Both the position numbers and the translations under genes were made by a program. Positions 8,643 through 18,183 of a stretch of 64,000 nt of DNA are shown one piece after another. The number at the start of each line of letters is the position of its first letter. Position 1 is the first letter of the stretch. The notes under the pieces were generated by a model. It worked only from the letters and a program-made list of their open reading frames with translations, was not told where the DNA came from and did no database searches. The stretch is from positions 186,001-250,000 of the forward strand of contig NZ_JARUQS010000001.1 in assembly GCF_029767755.1 (NCBI RefSeq). Direction: 5' to 3'. The DNA is from Thiomicrorhabdus sp. zzn3. Its GTDB lineage: Bacteria; Pseudomonadota; Gammaproteobacteria; Thiomicrospirales; Thiomicrospiraceae.

Positions 8643-11600
8643 CTACTGTTGCGCCTGGCCATAACCGCCGCCGCCCGGCGTATGAATCGCAAAAATATCT
8701 CCCGACTGCAGCTGTATCGTCAATGTGCTTGGGAGCGACTGCGGTTCCTTCACCTCTTCGCGAGAACATTGATCTTCCGCTTTAATGACAAAATGGCAAC
8801 CGGGTTTCCCCGGGTTGCCGCCGTTTAAGCCGTAAGGGGCCACCTGGCGGTGATTGCTGAGCATGGAAACCGTCATTGGCTTTAAAAACTCAAAATGACG
8901 TTCGCAGCCGTTGCCACCGTGGTGTTCCCCTGCACCGCCGCTGTTGCGGCGGATGGCAAAACGCCGCAAGCGCACCGGATAACGCAGTTCGAGAATCTCC
9001 GGGTCGGTCAAACGCGAATTGGTCATATGGCTGTGAATCGCATCGTGACCGTTAAAATCCGGACCGGCTCCAGTACCGCCGCACAGGGTTTCATAATACT
9101 GCCAGGTATCGTCGCCAAAGGTCAGGTTGTTCATGGTGCCCTGTGATGCCGCTTGGGTTCGTAAAGCGCCGCACAGGGTGTCGGTCACGACCTGAGAGGT
9201 TTCCACATTGCCCGCCACCACCGCGGCCGGATACTGTGGATTAAGCAGGCTGCCTGTAGGCACAATCAATTCCACCGGACGCAAGAAACCGTCATTCAGC
9301 GGAATCGGCTGATTGATCAGGGTGCGCAGCACATAGAGTGTCGCCGCACGAGTAATGGCATGTGGTGCATTAAAGTTATTGTTCTGTTGCCGGCTGCTGC
9401 CGCTGAAATCGATGATCAACTTCTGCTGTTGCAGATCCGGGGTAATGCGCACGCAAACCCGGGTGTGTTGATCGGTGCGGTAGCAGAACTCGCCGTCTGC
9501 TAGATTCGGCAGAAGTTCGAGTACAGCGCGCTCTGCATGATCCAAGGCATGCTGCATATACTGCGCGACAATGTCGGTGCCGACCTGCTCGCAGAGTTGC
9601 TGCAAGCCTTGAATGCCCTGCTGGTTGGCGGCCACTTGAGCGTGCAGATCGTTGAGGTTCTGCGTCAGGTTGCGCACCGGGTAAGTGGCCCCGGTCAGCC
9701 GTTCGCTGATGAGGTCGGTTTGGAACTCGCCGTTTTTGACCAGTGGCACGCAATCGAGCAGCACGCCTTCCTCTTCAATATGTTGGCTGCTGGCCGGCAT
9801 GGATCCAGGCGTCAACCCGCCGACATCGGCATGGTGGCCCCGCGAGGCGACATAGAAACGTAACGCGCCGTCGACAAACACCGGCGAGATCAGGGTGATG
9901 TCGGGCAGATGGGTGCCGCCGGCGTACGGGTTGTTGAGTACATAGGCGTCGCCCGGCTGCAGCTGTGAGCCTACTTTGGCAATCACTGTTTTCACCGATT
10001 CGCCCATGGAACCGAGATGCACCGGAACATGCGGGGCATTGGCAATCAGTTGACCTTGGCCGTCGAAGATAGCGCAGGAGAAATCCAGGCGCTCTTTGAT
10101 ATTGACCGAGTGCGCCGTTTTGGCGAGGGTCGCGCCCATCTGTTCGGCAATCGCCATAAAACGGTTATTGAACAGAGCCAATTGCACCGGATCGGCTTCG
10201 TGGGGGGGCTCGGTTTGGGTTGAACGGCCGGCTGTTGTGGACTGAGGTTTCTCTTGATCGATCACTAATAGCTGACCATCTTTCTGCAGTTGTGCTTGCC
10301 AGCCCGGTTCGATCACCAGGGTGCCAGTGGCTTCGAGAACCAGAGCCGGCCCTTGAATGGTCTGCTGAATGCTTAGCGCTTCGCGCTGATAGACGTCGGC
10401 CTGTTGCCATTGGCCTTGGGCGTAGAGCGCGACCTGCTCACAAGGCTGCGCCTGCTTGTCCCGGTTGACCGGGATAGGGGTCACTGGATGACCGGCCGAA
10501 GCGACCTCGACGCTGATGCTGTTGAGGCGTACGCTGACATTGGGCTGGAAAAAACCGAATTGTTGGCGGTGCTGCTGTTCAAATTCGCTCAGATAGTCGG
10601 CGAATTCAGCCTCTTGACGGTAATCGAGATCTAATAAGGTATCGCTGCCCTGATAGTGCAGATGCAGGGTGATCCGAGTTTGGGAAACGGTTTCATTCTG
10701 TGCCTGAAGTTTTGAGCAGGCCTGCTCAATTTGGGTATGCAGTTCGGGTTTCAGGCTGTCGAGCGCCTCCAGCGGCTGTTCGTAGGAGCGGGTTTCGATA
10801 TGGCTTTTTTGCGCCAGCCCCATGCCGTAGGCGGAGAGCACGCCGGAATAGGGGTGAAGCAGTACTTTGCGAATCCCCAGCTTGCGCGCCACCGCACAGG
10901 CATGCTGGCCGCCGGCACCGCCAAAGCTGACCAGCGTGTAGTCGCGCACGTCATAACCGCGCTGGGTGGATATTTTCTGCACCGCGCTCGCCATGTGTTC
11001 AATGGCGATCTCCAAGGCGCCTTCCGCCAGAGCTTCAGCCGGTCGGTTGAGTTGTTCGGCTAATTCGGCAAAACGCTGTCTGACCGCGTTGATATCCAAA
11101 GGCTGGTTGGCATTGGGGCCGAAAACGGCGGGAAAGTGTTGTGGTTGAATGCGTCCCAGCAACACATTGCAGTCGGTCACTGTCAACGGGCCGCCGCGCC
11201 GGTAACAGGCTGGCCCCGGATTGGCGCCGGCGGAATCCGGGCCGACTTGCAGTTCGCCATGCAGCGATTTCACAATCGAACCGCCACCGGCCGCCACCGT
11301 ATGAATGTCGAGCATGGGCACACGCATCTGCACGCCGGCCACTTCGGTGTCAAAGCTGCGTTCGTACCGTCCGGCGTAGTGGCAGACGTCGGTAGAGGTG
11401 CCGCCCATATCAAAGCCGATAATCCGATCATGGCCCGCATGCAGGGCGGTCTGTACCGCGCCGACCAGCCCGCCGGCCGGACCGGACAGAATGGCATCCT
11501 TGCCCTGGAAACGGTCGGCTGCGGTCAAGCCGCCGTGAGATTGCATAAACTGCAGATCGACACCGGGAAGCTCGCTCGCGACTTGATCGACATAGCGGCG

Positions 11601-12299
11601 CAGAATGGGACTGAGGTAGGCGTCAACCACCGTGGTGCGGCCGCGGGCGATGTATTTGATCAGCGCGCTGCTCTGATGAGAGGCCGAAATCTGGGAAAAG
11701 CCGGCTTCTTGGGCCAATTGTGCAACGATCTGTTCATGCTGCGGGTTGAGATAGGCATGCAGCAGAACAATGGCGATGGCCTCAAATCCAGCGCGTTTAA
11801 GCTGTGCCAGGCGCTCACGGGTCTGCGACAGATCCAGCGGTTCGATTTCGCGGCCTTGCGCATCGAGGCGGCCGGCGATTTCGATGCTGGAGTGGTAGAG
11901 CGGTTTGAGGGCTTCGATTTTCAGGGCGAAAATGTCCGGACGGTTCTGGTAACCGATCTCCAGAGCGTCTTGGAAGCCATGATTGGTCACCAGCGCCACG
12001 GCTTCACCCTTGCGTTCCAAAAGGGCGTTGGTGGCCACGGTGGTGCCCATTTTGACCACGCCGATCCGCTCAACCGGAATGGGGTGAGGTTCCGGCGTTT
12101 TCAGAAAGTGGCGAATTCCGGCGATGGCGGCATCACGATACTGTTCGGGATTCTCGGACAGTAGCTTATGGGTATGCAGACGACCTTGAGGATCGACGGC
12201 GACCAGATCGGTAAAGGTGCCGCCGCGGTCGATCCAGAATTGCCATTTGGCTTCTGTTCGTGCTGTTTGGTTCCGGTTGTTAAGGTTATTTTCCGCCAT
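8643..12299 (-). CDS. 5-oxoprolinase / hydantoinase fusion (HyuA-HyuB type)
   Basis: 1218 residues combining both halves of the ATP-dependent oxoprolinase/hydantoinase family. The HyuA-like half begins FWIDRGGTFTDLVAVDP (N-terminal domain) and has the ATPase-type IGFDMGGTSTDVCHYAGR and VSFGGAGGQHACAVARKLG. The HyuB-like half starts near residue 705 (DPVQLALFNNRFMAIAEQMG) and includes HADVGGLTPGSMPASS and the late RRNSGGAGEHHGGNG. Single-chain fusions of this length are typical of 5-oxoprolinase, which opens 5-oxo-L-proline to glutamate with ATP. Substrate cannot be proved from sequence; a hydantoinase is the alternative. It is cytoplasmic and monocistronic. Confidence 0.9.
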   Translation of the reverse strand: MAENNLNNRNQTARTEAKWQFWIDRGGTFTDLVAVDPQGRLHTHKLLSENPEQYRDAAIAGIRHFLKTPEPHPIPVERIGVVKMGTTVATNALLERKGEAVALVTNHGFQDALEIGYQNRPDIFALKIEALKPLYHSSIEIAGRLDAQGREIEPLDLSQTRERLAQLKRAGFEAIAIVLLHAYLNPQHEQIVAQLAQEAGFSQISASHQSSALIKYIARGRTTVVDAYLSPILRRYVDQVASELPGVDLQFMQSHGGLTAADRFQGKDAILSGPAGGLVGAVQTALHAGHDRIIGFDMGGTSTDVCHYAGRYERSFDTEVAGVQMRVPMLDIHTVAAGGGSIVKSLHGELQVGPDSAGANPGPACYRRGGPLTVTDCNVLLGRIQPQHFPAVFGPNANQPLDINAVRQRFAELAEQLNRPAEALAEGALEIAIEHMASAVQKISTQRGYDVRDYTLVSFGGAGGQHACAVARKLGIRKVLLHPYSGVLSAYGMGLAQKSHIETRSYEQPLEALDSLKPELHTQIEQACSKLQAQNETVSQTRITLHLHYQGSDTLLDLDYRQEAEFADYLSEFEQQHRQQFGFFQPNVSVRLNSISVEVASAGHPVTPIPVNRDKQAQPCEQVALYAQGQWQQADVYQREALSIQQTIQGPALVLEATGTLVIEPGWQAQLQKDGQLLVIDQEKPQSTTAGRSTQTEPPHEADPVQLALFNNRFMAIAEQMGATLAKTAHSVNIKERLDFSCAIFDGQGQLIANAPHVPVHLGSMGESVKTVIAKVGSQLQPGDAYVLNNPYAGGTHLPDITLISPVFVDGALRFYVASRGHHADVGGLTPGSMPASSQHIEEEGVLLDCVPLVKNGEFQTDLISERLTGATYPVRNLTQNLNDLHAQVAANQQGIQGLQQLCEQVGTDIVAQYMQHALDHAERAVLELLPNLADGEFCYRTDQHTRVCVRITPDLQQQKLIIDFSGSSRQQNNNFNAPHAITRAATLYVLRTLINQPIPLNDGFLRPVELIVPTGSLLNPQYPAAVVAGNVETSQVVTDTLCGALRTQAASQGTMNNLTFGDDTWQYYETLCGGTGAGPDFNGHDAIHSHMTNSRLTDPEILELRYPVRLRRFAIRRNSGGAGEHHGGNGCERHFEFLKPMTVSMLSNHRQVAPYGLNGGNPGKPGCHFVIKAEDQCSREEVKEPQSLPSTLTIQLQSGDIFAIHTPGGGGYGQAQQ

Positions 12300-12537
12300 G
12301 GGTCGTCACATCATCGCTGGTTATTTTGGGAGTGGCGTCGGCCATTGCTCAATGATCTTGCTTTAGTTATCTCGAAATGGGCCATTCTACAATATTCCCA
12401 TCCAATGCGCTTTCTTAGGTAGGGTGCCTAGGGGGATATAAGGTGGTCAGGTGTCGATCGCCATGGAATGGGGTATGATACACCTGCACAAGCAGAGCAT
12501 ATCACTACGTAAATCATCAGCTAGGAGCATGAACGGT

Positions 12538-13554
12538 ATGGCTGAATCCGCTCACAGTCAACAACAAGCTGCTCAATCGGAAGCCGGGCAAACCGTCTCG
12601 AATCCGAGCCAAACTCAACGGGCCTCTGCGGATTCAAAGCTGCAAGCCCCGTCAAACCGTTCGGTCGGGGAAGCCATCTGGCACTGGATGTTCTGGAAAC
12701 GGGTGGTGGTGCGTTTTCAACAGCGTCAAGGCATGGATGCGGTGGGGATTTTGGCCTATACCACGCTGCTCGGTATCGTGCCGATGTTGGCGGTGATGCT
12801 CAGTCTGTTTTCCGTTTCACCATGGTTCTCGGATTTTGAAGGCCTGGTGATGGATCAGGTGGTGCATAATCTGATTCCCTCATCGCAGCCGGTGATCGAA
12901 TCCTATTTGATGGCTTTTTCGCAACAGGCGGTCAATCTAAAAGGGCCGGGACTGGTGGTGATGCTGGTCACGACGCTGATGCTGTTGTGGAAAGTGGATG
13001 AGAAACTCAACGGCCTTTGGCCGGAAGTGCGTCGGCGCCGCTGGTGGGTGAGTCTGCTGCACTATCTGGGAGTGAGTCTACTGGGTCCAATCCTGCTCGG
13101 CTTGAGCCTGTTGACCAGTTCGTATCTGCTGGCGGTGCCATTGCTGAGCGAAGCCTATCCGTTACTGGAAAAACTGACCTTTGGCATCAGCCTATTACCG
13201 TTTGTGTTTTCGTTTTTAGGGTTTGCGGCGCTGTATAAGTTTGTGCCGAGACATAAAGTGAGCGGCAAGGCGGCGATGATCGGCGGCTTGTTTGCCACTG
13301 TGCAGCTTGAGCTGTTGAAAGAAGGTTTTGGATTTTATGTTCAATGGTTCCCGTCCTACAGCCTGATTTACGGCGCTTTTGCCGCCGTACCGCTGTTTTT
13401 GCTCTGGCTCTATCTGATCTGGTTTATCGTCATCTGGAACGGGGTGGTGGTGTCGGTATTGAATCCGCGTTATCTGAAAGCACCGCGCAGGCAGTCAGAA
13501 GTTCCAGCGGCACAGAAATCCGAGATAAGCCATGATTCAAACCGGGAGCGCTAA
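12538..13554 (+). CDS. YihY/BrkB-family inner membrane protein
   Basis: About 339 residues with roughly six membrane helices. The N-terminal amphipathic entry VVRFQQRQGMDAVGILAYTTLLGIVPMLAV is typical of the YihY/BrkB family, once misassigned as RNase BN. Later helices include SLLGPILLGLSLLTSSYLL and PLFLLWLYLIWFIVIWNGVVVS. The first 50 residues are Gln/Ser-rich and probably disordered. I place the start at ATG 12538, ten bases after GGAG; an in-frame ATG at 12529 is too close to it and earlier ones lack a ribosome site. The stop abuts the GTG start of the ABC permease, so the three genes to 15385 likely form one transcript. Molecular role is unknown. Confidence 0.85.
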   Translation: MAESAHSQQQAAQSEAGQTVSNPSQTQRASADSKLQAPSNRSVGEAIWHWMFWKRVVVRFQQRQGMDAVGILAYTTLLGIVPMLAVMLSLFSVSPWFSDFEGLVMDQVVHNLIPSSQPVIESYLMAFSQQAVNLKGPGLVVMLVTTLMLLWKVDEKLNGLWPEVRRRRWWVSLLHYLGVSLLGPILLGLSLLTSSYLLAVPLLSEAYPLLEKLTFGISLLPFVFSFLGFAALYKFVPRHKVSGKAAMIGGLFATVQLELLKEGFGFYVQWFPSYSLIYGAFAAVPLFLLWLYLIWFIVIWNGVVVSVLNPRYLKAPRRQSEVPAAQKSEISHDSNRER

Positions 13555-14559
13555 GTGCCATTGAGCGGACGTTTTTTGTTATTGGCATCAGGCCTCATCG
13601 CCGTTATGGCGTTCTCCTTGCAGTCGGGAAGCTTGGCTATTTCGCTAAGTGATTGGTGGCAGGGGCTTTCCGAGCCGCAATCATTAGTGCTGTGGGAGTT
13701 GCGGCTGCCAAGAGTGCTGATGACGGCACTGGTCGGTGCCGGCTTAGCCGTGTCCGGGGTGGCGTTGCAGGCGCTGTTCCGCAATCCGTTGGCGGAACCT
13801 GGATTGATCGGCGTTTCAAGCAGCGCCGCGCTGGGTGCGGTGGCGGTGATTGTGCTGGGCGGTGTGTTGTGGGGCGAGGTTTCCGGTTGGCAGATGAGTC
13901 TAGCGGCATTCATCAGTGCCGCGGCGGTGACGATGCTGATTTATCTGATTGCCACCCGTCAAGGAAGCACCGATGTCGCTTTAATGCTGCTTGCCGGAGT
14001 GGCGGTGAATGCGGTGGCCGGGGCGCTTACCGGGCTATTGATTGCGGTTTCGGATGATGTGCAGTTGCGCAGCGTCATTTTCTGGATGATGGGCTCCTTT
14101 TCCGGAGCCGACTGGTCTCAGGTGGCCCTGCTTGCGGTGATCTCTTTGCTGGTGATCGGACGGTTTCTAATGCTTTCTCGTCCCCTGAATGCGTTGCTGT
14201 TAGGCGAATCCAGCTGCTTGCACATGGGGTATGCGGTGCAGCCGTTGAAATGGCAAATCATGGGGCTAAGTGCATTGCTCGTGGGAACCGCCGTGGCGCT
14301 GGTCGGGGTCATCGGTTTTGTCGGGTTGATGGTGCCGCACATGGTGCGTCTGTGGGTTGGCCCCGACCATCGTCAACTGTTGCCGTTGAGCGCCCTTGGC
14401 GGGGCGTTGCTGATGGTGCTGGCGGATTGGGGCGCCCGTTCGGTGATGCCGCCGGCGGAATTGCCGATCGGTCTGTTGATGGCGTTATTGGGCGGGCCGT
14501 TCTTTTTGGGCATGCTGCTGAAACGGCGCGGTCGTTTGAGTTTGATGGGGAATGGTTAG
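13555..14559 (+). CDS. FecCD-family ABC transporter permease
   Basis: 334 residues, strongly hydrophobic, of the BtuC/FecCD/HmuU permease family that imports iron-siderophore complexes, heme or cobalamin. Family hallmarks are LWELRLPRVLMTALVGAGLAVSG, ALFRNPLAEPGLIGVSSSAALGA and the cytoplasmic coupling region GFVGLMVPHMVRLWVG. Translation starts at GTG 13555, directly after the TAA of the preceding gene, with GGAG six bases upstream. It overlaps the ATPase gene by eight bases. No periplasmic binding protein or TonB receptor is present in the window, so the substrate is open. Confidence 0.92.
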   Translation: MPLSGRFLLLASGLIAVMAFSLQSGSLAISLSDWWQGLSEPQSLVLWELRLPRVLMTALVGAGLAVSGVALQALFRNPLAEPGLIGVSSSAALGAVAVIVLGGVLWGEVSGWQMSLAAFISAAAVTMLIYLIATRQGSTDVALMLLAGVAVNAVAGALTGLLIAVSDDVQLRSVIFWMMGSFSGADWSQVALLAVISLLVIGRFLMLSRPLNALLLGESSCLHMGYAVQPLKWQIMGLSALLVGTAVALVGVIGFVGLMVPHMVRLWVGPDHRQLLPLSALGGALLMVLADWGARSVMPPAELPIGLLMALLGGPFFLGMLLKRRGRLSLMGNG

Positions 14560-15385
14560 AGTGATGCATAGGAATGAATCGCTGCCAACTCCCGCTTCGT
14601 CGATCGAATTTACGGATCTTGGATTCCGGGTGGATGACAGGGCGCTGTTGACCGATCTCAACGGCCGCTTCGATGGTGGACGCATCCATGCGATCGTCGG
14701 CCAGAACGGTGCGGGTAAAACCACGCTGCTGCGTTGCCTGACTAAGGAGTTGGCACCTACTCGGGGGCAGATTCTGTTTAACGGCAGGGCGTTAAACCAT
14801 TGGTCTTTTAAAGCGTTGGCAAAACAAAGAGCGGTGTTGCCCCAACAGTCGGCGGTGCATTTTGCATTCACGGTTGAAGAATTGGTGTCACTCGGTTTGG
14901 AAGTGGCGGAAAGCCAAACCAACCATATCAATCAGCTTGAGCAGATTTTAGCCGTGTGTGATCTGCAATCGCTGGCACAGCGCAATTGTTTGACCCTGTC
15001 GGGCGGGGAGCAGAAACGGGCGCAGTTGGCGCGCGTGCTGGCGCAGATCTGGCCCGACCATCCTGAGGCTGACCAAGCCTTTAGCGGCAAATGGCTGTTT
15101 TTGGACGAGTGGTCGGAAGGGCTGGATTTGAAGCATCAAATTCAGATTTCCGCTTGGTTGCGTCGCGCCAGTCGTCAGGGATTGGGTGTGGTGATGATTT
15201 TGCACGATTTGAATCAGGTCGTTCAATGGGCCGACGAGGTATTGCTGCTCAAGCAAGGGCGGCTGCATACACAAGGTGACATTGCAGACGTATTCACGGC
15301 AGACAACCTGCATCAAGTCATGGACGTGCACCTGCGTTTGTGGCGTGATCCTGCTCTGCCTTATCCTCTGATTGTGCCTGAATAA
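14552..15385 (+). CDS. Heme/iron-type ABC transporter ATP-binding protein (HmuV-like)
   Basis: 277 residues with Walker A GQNGAGKTTL, a Q-loop region with LPQQSAV, signature LSGGEQKRAQLARVLA, Walker B WLFLDEWSEGLD and switch histidine MILHDLNQV. The order and the insert between signature and Walker B (QIWPDHPEADQAFSGK) resemble HmuV heme importers. It is the ATPase partner of the overlapping FecCD permease. In Walker B the usual DEPT is replaced by DEWS, but the catalytic glutamate is kept. It binds the cytoplasmic face of the permease. Confidence 0.9.
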   Translation: MVRVMHRNESLPTPASSIEFTDLGFRVDDRALLTDLNGRFDGGRIHAIVGQNGAGKTTLLRCLTKELAPTRGQILFNGRALNHWSFKALAKQRAVLPQQSAVHFAFTVEELVSLGLEVAESQTNHINQLEQILAVCDLQSLAQRNCLTLSGGEQKRAQLARVLAQIWPDHPEADQAFSGKWLFLDEWSEGLDLKHQIQISAWLRRASRQGLGVVMILHDLNQVVQWADEVLLLKQGRLHTQGDIADVFTADNLHQVMDVHLRLWRDPALPYPLIVPE

Positions 15386-15401
15386 CCGTCTTATGAATGT
15401 T

Positions 15402-15440
15402 TGCCGGAAAACCGGCATTTAAAATGAACAGGCCTGTTCA
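15402..15440. terminator. Hairpin plus perfect palindrome between convergent genes
   Basis: TGCCGG (15402-15407) pairs with CCGGCA (15412-15417). Next to it is a perfect 16-base palindrome TGAACAGGCCTGTTCA (15425-15440). They fill the gap between the ABC ATPase (plus) and the acetyltransferase (minus). Neither has a long T tract, so termination is plausible but not proven. Confidence 0.45.
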
Positions 15441-15458
15441 GTTCTGATTGCCGTCGGT

Positions 15459-18146
15459 TTAAATCAAATCCAAGGAGATGGCGACCACTTGATCGTCCTC
15501 TTCCAGCGGATGCAGGCGGAAACCGAAAGTTTTAGCCAGGTCGAGCATGGCGCGGTTTTCGGTCAGCACTTCTCCCTCCATCTTGCGCAACCCTTTCGAT
15601 TTGGCGTGGTTGATCAGGCTTTCCATTAGCAGGGAAGCCACGCCTTGGTGCTGATAATCGTCGCGGACCACAATCGCCATTTCACAAGACTGGCCGTCCG
15701 GATTGGTCGTGTAGCGTGCGACGCCGATTTCGACCGTGGTGTTGTCTCTCATCTCAGTCGTGGCAATAAACGCCATCTCCCGGTCGTAGTCGATCTGGGT
15801 GAAGCGATACAGCATTTCCGGGGTCAGGGTCTGCAGGTGCTTCATAAAGCGCAGATAGCGGCTGCGTTCGGACAGATGATCGACAAAATCCATCTCTATT
15901 TTGGCGTCTTCCGGGCGGATCGGTCGCAGGGTGATTTCCAGTCCGGTGCGGGTGCGCATGCGTCGGCTCAGTTCTTGAGGATAGGGATGGATCGCCATAT
16001 GCTGGTAGGCCGTTTGCCGTGCCGGCGGTGTTTGTACCTTGATGCGTCCATCCACTGCCATCACGCCGGTCTCATCGGCAAACAGCGGGTTGATGTCCAG
16101 TTCAATAACTTCAGAAAGCTGCGAAACCATATCGGAGAGATTGAGAAGGGTGTCGATAATCGCCTCCCGATTGACCGCGGGAAGCCCGCGGAAAATGCCG
16201 AGCCTTTTCGCCGCCTTGGTACGTGCGATCATGCGTTCGGCAATAAAGTGGTTCAGCGGCGGCAGGGCGATGCTGCGGTCCTGCTGCACTTCGACGTCAG
16301 TACCGCCGCTGCCGAAGGTGATCGCCGGCCCGAAGACCGGATCGCGGACCACGCCGATCAACAATTCGCGTGCGCAAGCGTTCTGGTACATCGGCTCCAC
16401 AGTGACCCCGAGAATTTTCGCCTCCGGTTGGGTCTGTTGGATCTGTTCCACCATTTGAGTGAAGGCGCGGCGTACCTCTTCAACGGAGTTGAGATTGAGT
16501 TTAACTCCGCCGACATCGGACTTGTGCGAGAGGTTGGGAGAATGGATTTTCAAACTTACCGGAAAGCCGAGCGATTCGGCCGCCACCATCGCCTGGTGAG
16601 CGTTGACCGCTTCAATCGCTGCCGTGATCGGTATGCTAAAGGCATGAAGCACCGCGCGCGTTTCGGTGCTGCTCAAGATCGTGCGGCCTTCTGACAGTGC
16701 GGCTTGGATAATGGCGCGGGCACCGTCAGTATCATGCTGACGGCCATACTTCTGTCCGGTGTCCGGCGCCTGCATCAACAGTTGCTGGTTTTGACGGTAG
16801 GCAGAGAGAAAAGCAAAGGCTTCCACCGCGCCTTCTGGAGTGCGGAACGAGGGGATTCTATGCTCGGCAAAATGAGAGCGCGCCTTTTTGACCAGGCTTT
16901 CGCCCAACCAGGCGGTGAAAATCGGTTTGTGCGTCGGATCTTGGTGCATCGACTCACTGATGGCATGGGCGACGGCCAGCGGTTGGGTCATCGCCTGCGG
17001 CGTCAGCAAAATCAGAATGGCATCGTATGCCTCGTCTTGTTGACACGCTTTCAGGGTTTGCGCATAGCGTTCCGGGGTCGCATCCCCGAGAATGTCGATC
17101 GGATTGCTGTGAGACCAATGTTTCGGAAGAAAGTCATTTAAGGCTTGCAGGCTGGCTTCACTTGGTTCGGGTAAATCGATGCCGAGTTCGGCCGCGCGGT
17201 CGGTGGCCATGACGCCCGGCCCGCCGCCGTTGGTGATGATCGCCAAACGGTTGCGTTTAATGTGGAGGTTGTCCGACAGGGTTTTGGCCGCCGCAAACAG
17301 TTGAGAAATGGTCTGTACGCGGATCGCTCCGGCGCGTTCAATCGCCGCATTAAACACATCGTCTCCGCCGACCAGAGCGCCGGTATGGGAAAAGGCGGCG
17401 CGCGTGCCTTCGGGCATGCGACCGGATTTCAACAGAATCACCGGCTTCATGCGCGCGGCGGCTTTGAGTCCGCTGATAAATCGGCGCGCATTGGCGATGC
17501 CTTCGATGTACAGCAAAATGCTATGGGTGTTGGGGTCCGCGGCGAGAAAATCCAAAATCTCCCCAAAATCGATGTCGGCGGCGTCACCGGTGGACACCAC
17601 CTGGGAAAAACCGACGTCATTGGCTTCGGCCCAGTCGAGTACCGCGGTGCACAGCGCGCCGGATTGCGACACTAACGCCAAATGTCCCGGACGCGCCTGG
17701 TTTTTGCTGAAGGTGGCGTTCATGCCGATCTCGGGACGGATAATGCCCAGGCAGTTGGGGCCCATCAGGCGCATGCCGTAGGCGTGGGCGTTGGCGGTCA
17801 TCTGCTGTTGCAGACGTTTGCCGACCTCGTCTTCAAAACCGGCCGACAGGATCACGGCATGGGCGACGCCTTTTTGCGCGCAGGCCTGGATAATGGATGG
17901 AATGGTGGACGCGGGCGTGGCGATGACCACCAGTTCGGGCGTTTCCGGAAGACTGGCGATGTCCGGATAACAGGCTTGATTTTGCACCGTGTCGTGTTTA
18001 GGATTGACGGGGTAAAGTCGACCTTGATAACCGGACTTCAAAAGATTAGCCAAGGCGTGGCCGCCGACGGATTCGGCGCGATCGCTGGCACCGAAAACTG
18101 CGATGCTGGCTGGCTTGAACAATCTGGAAAGATAGTGTGGTCCCAT
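15459..18146 (-). CDS. Pat-type protein lysine acetyltransferase (ADP-forming acyl-CoA ligase-like + GNAT)
   Basis: 895 residues in four domains. A CoA-binding Rossmann domain (about 1-130, IAVFGASDRAESVGGHALANLL) is followed by succinyl-CoA-ligase-like domains (about 145-460), an ATP-grasp domain (about 485-710, with SLKIHSPNLSHKSDVGGV) and a C-terminal GNAT acetyltransferase (about 730-890, with VVRDDYQHQGVASLLMESL). Length and order match Pat/YfiQ (PatZ), which acetylate lysines of acetyl-CoA synthetase and other enzymes to slow carbon flux; the ligase half is generally a sensor rather than an active enzyme. It diverges from a deacetylase gene 37 bases away, suggesting paired control of protein acetylation. 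Confidence 0.9.
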   Translation of the reverse strand: MGPHYLSRLFKPASIAVFGASDRAESVGGHALANLLKSGYQGRLYPVNPKHDTVQNQACYPDIASLPETPELVVIATPASTIPSIIQACAQKGVAHAVILSAGFEDEVGKRLQQQMTANAHAYGMRLMGPNCLGIIRPEIGMNATFSKNQARPGHLALVSQSGALCTAVLDWAEANDVGFSQVVSTGDAADIDFGEILDFLAADPNTHSILLYIEGIANARRFISGLKAAARMKPVILLKSGRMPEGTRAAFSHTGALVGGDDVFNAAIERAGAIRVQTISQLFAAAKTLSDNLHIKRNRLAIITNGGGPGVMATDRAAELGIDLPEPSEASLQALNDFLPKHWSHSNPIDILGDATPERYAQTLKACQQDEAYDAILILLTPQAMTQPLAVAHAISESMHQDPTHKPIFTAWLGESLVKKARSHFAEHRIPSFRTPEGAVEAFAFLSAYRQNQQLLMQAPDTGQKYGRQHDTDGARAIIQAALSEGRTILSSTETRAVLHAFSIPITAAIEAVNAHQAMVAAESLGFPVSLKIHSPNLSHKSDVGGVKLNLNSVEEVRRAFTQMVEQIQQTQPEAKILGVTVEPMYQNACARELLIGVVRDPVFGPAITFGSGGTDVEVQQDRSIALPPLNHFIAERMIARTKAAKRLGIFRGLPAVNREAIIDTLLNLSDMVSQLSEVIELDINPLFADETGVMAVDGRIKVQTPPARQTAYQHMAIHPYPQELSRRMRTRTGLEITLRPIRPEDAKIEMDFVDHLSERSRYLRFMKHLQTLTPEMLYRFTQIDYDREMAFIATTEMRDNTTVEIGVARYTTNPDGQSCEMAIVVRDDYQHQGVASLLMESLINHAKSKGLRKMEGEVLTENRAMLDLAKTFGFRLHPLEEDDQVVAISLDLI

Positions 18147-18183
18147 AAAATTACCTTGTTGATGTCACCTTCCAGGAAATAAG

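Noticed and set aside
11136-12164. Long plus-strand open frame (about 340 codons) inside the 5-oxoprolinase gene
   Set aside because: It is antisense to conserved HyuA motifs, has no ribosome site and its translation shows no recognisable domain; GC-rich coding sequence often leaves the opposite strand open.
15645-16694. Plus-strand frame of about 350 codons across the acetyltransferase gene
   Set aside because: Antisense shadow of the GNAT and ATP-grasp coding sequence, with no motif or ribosome site.
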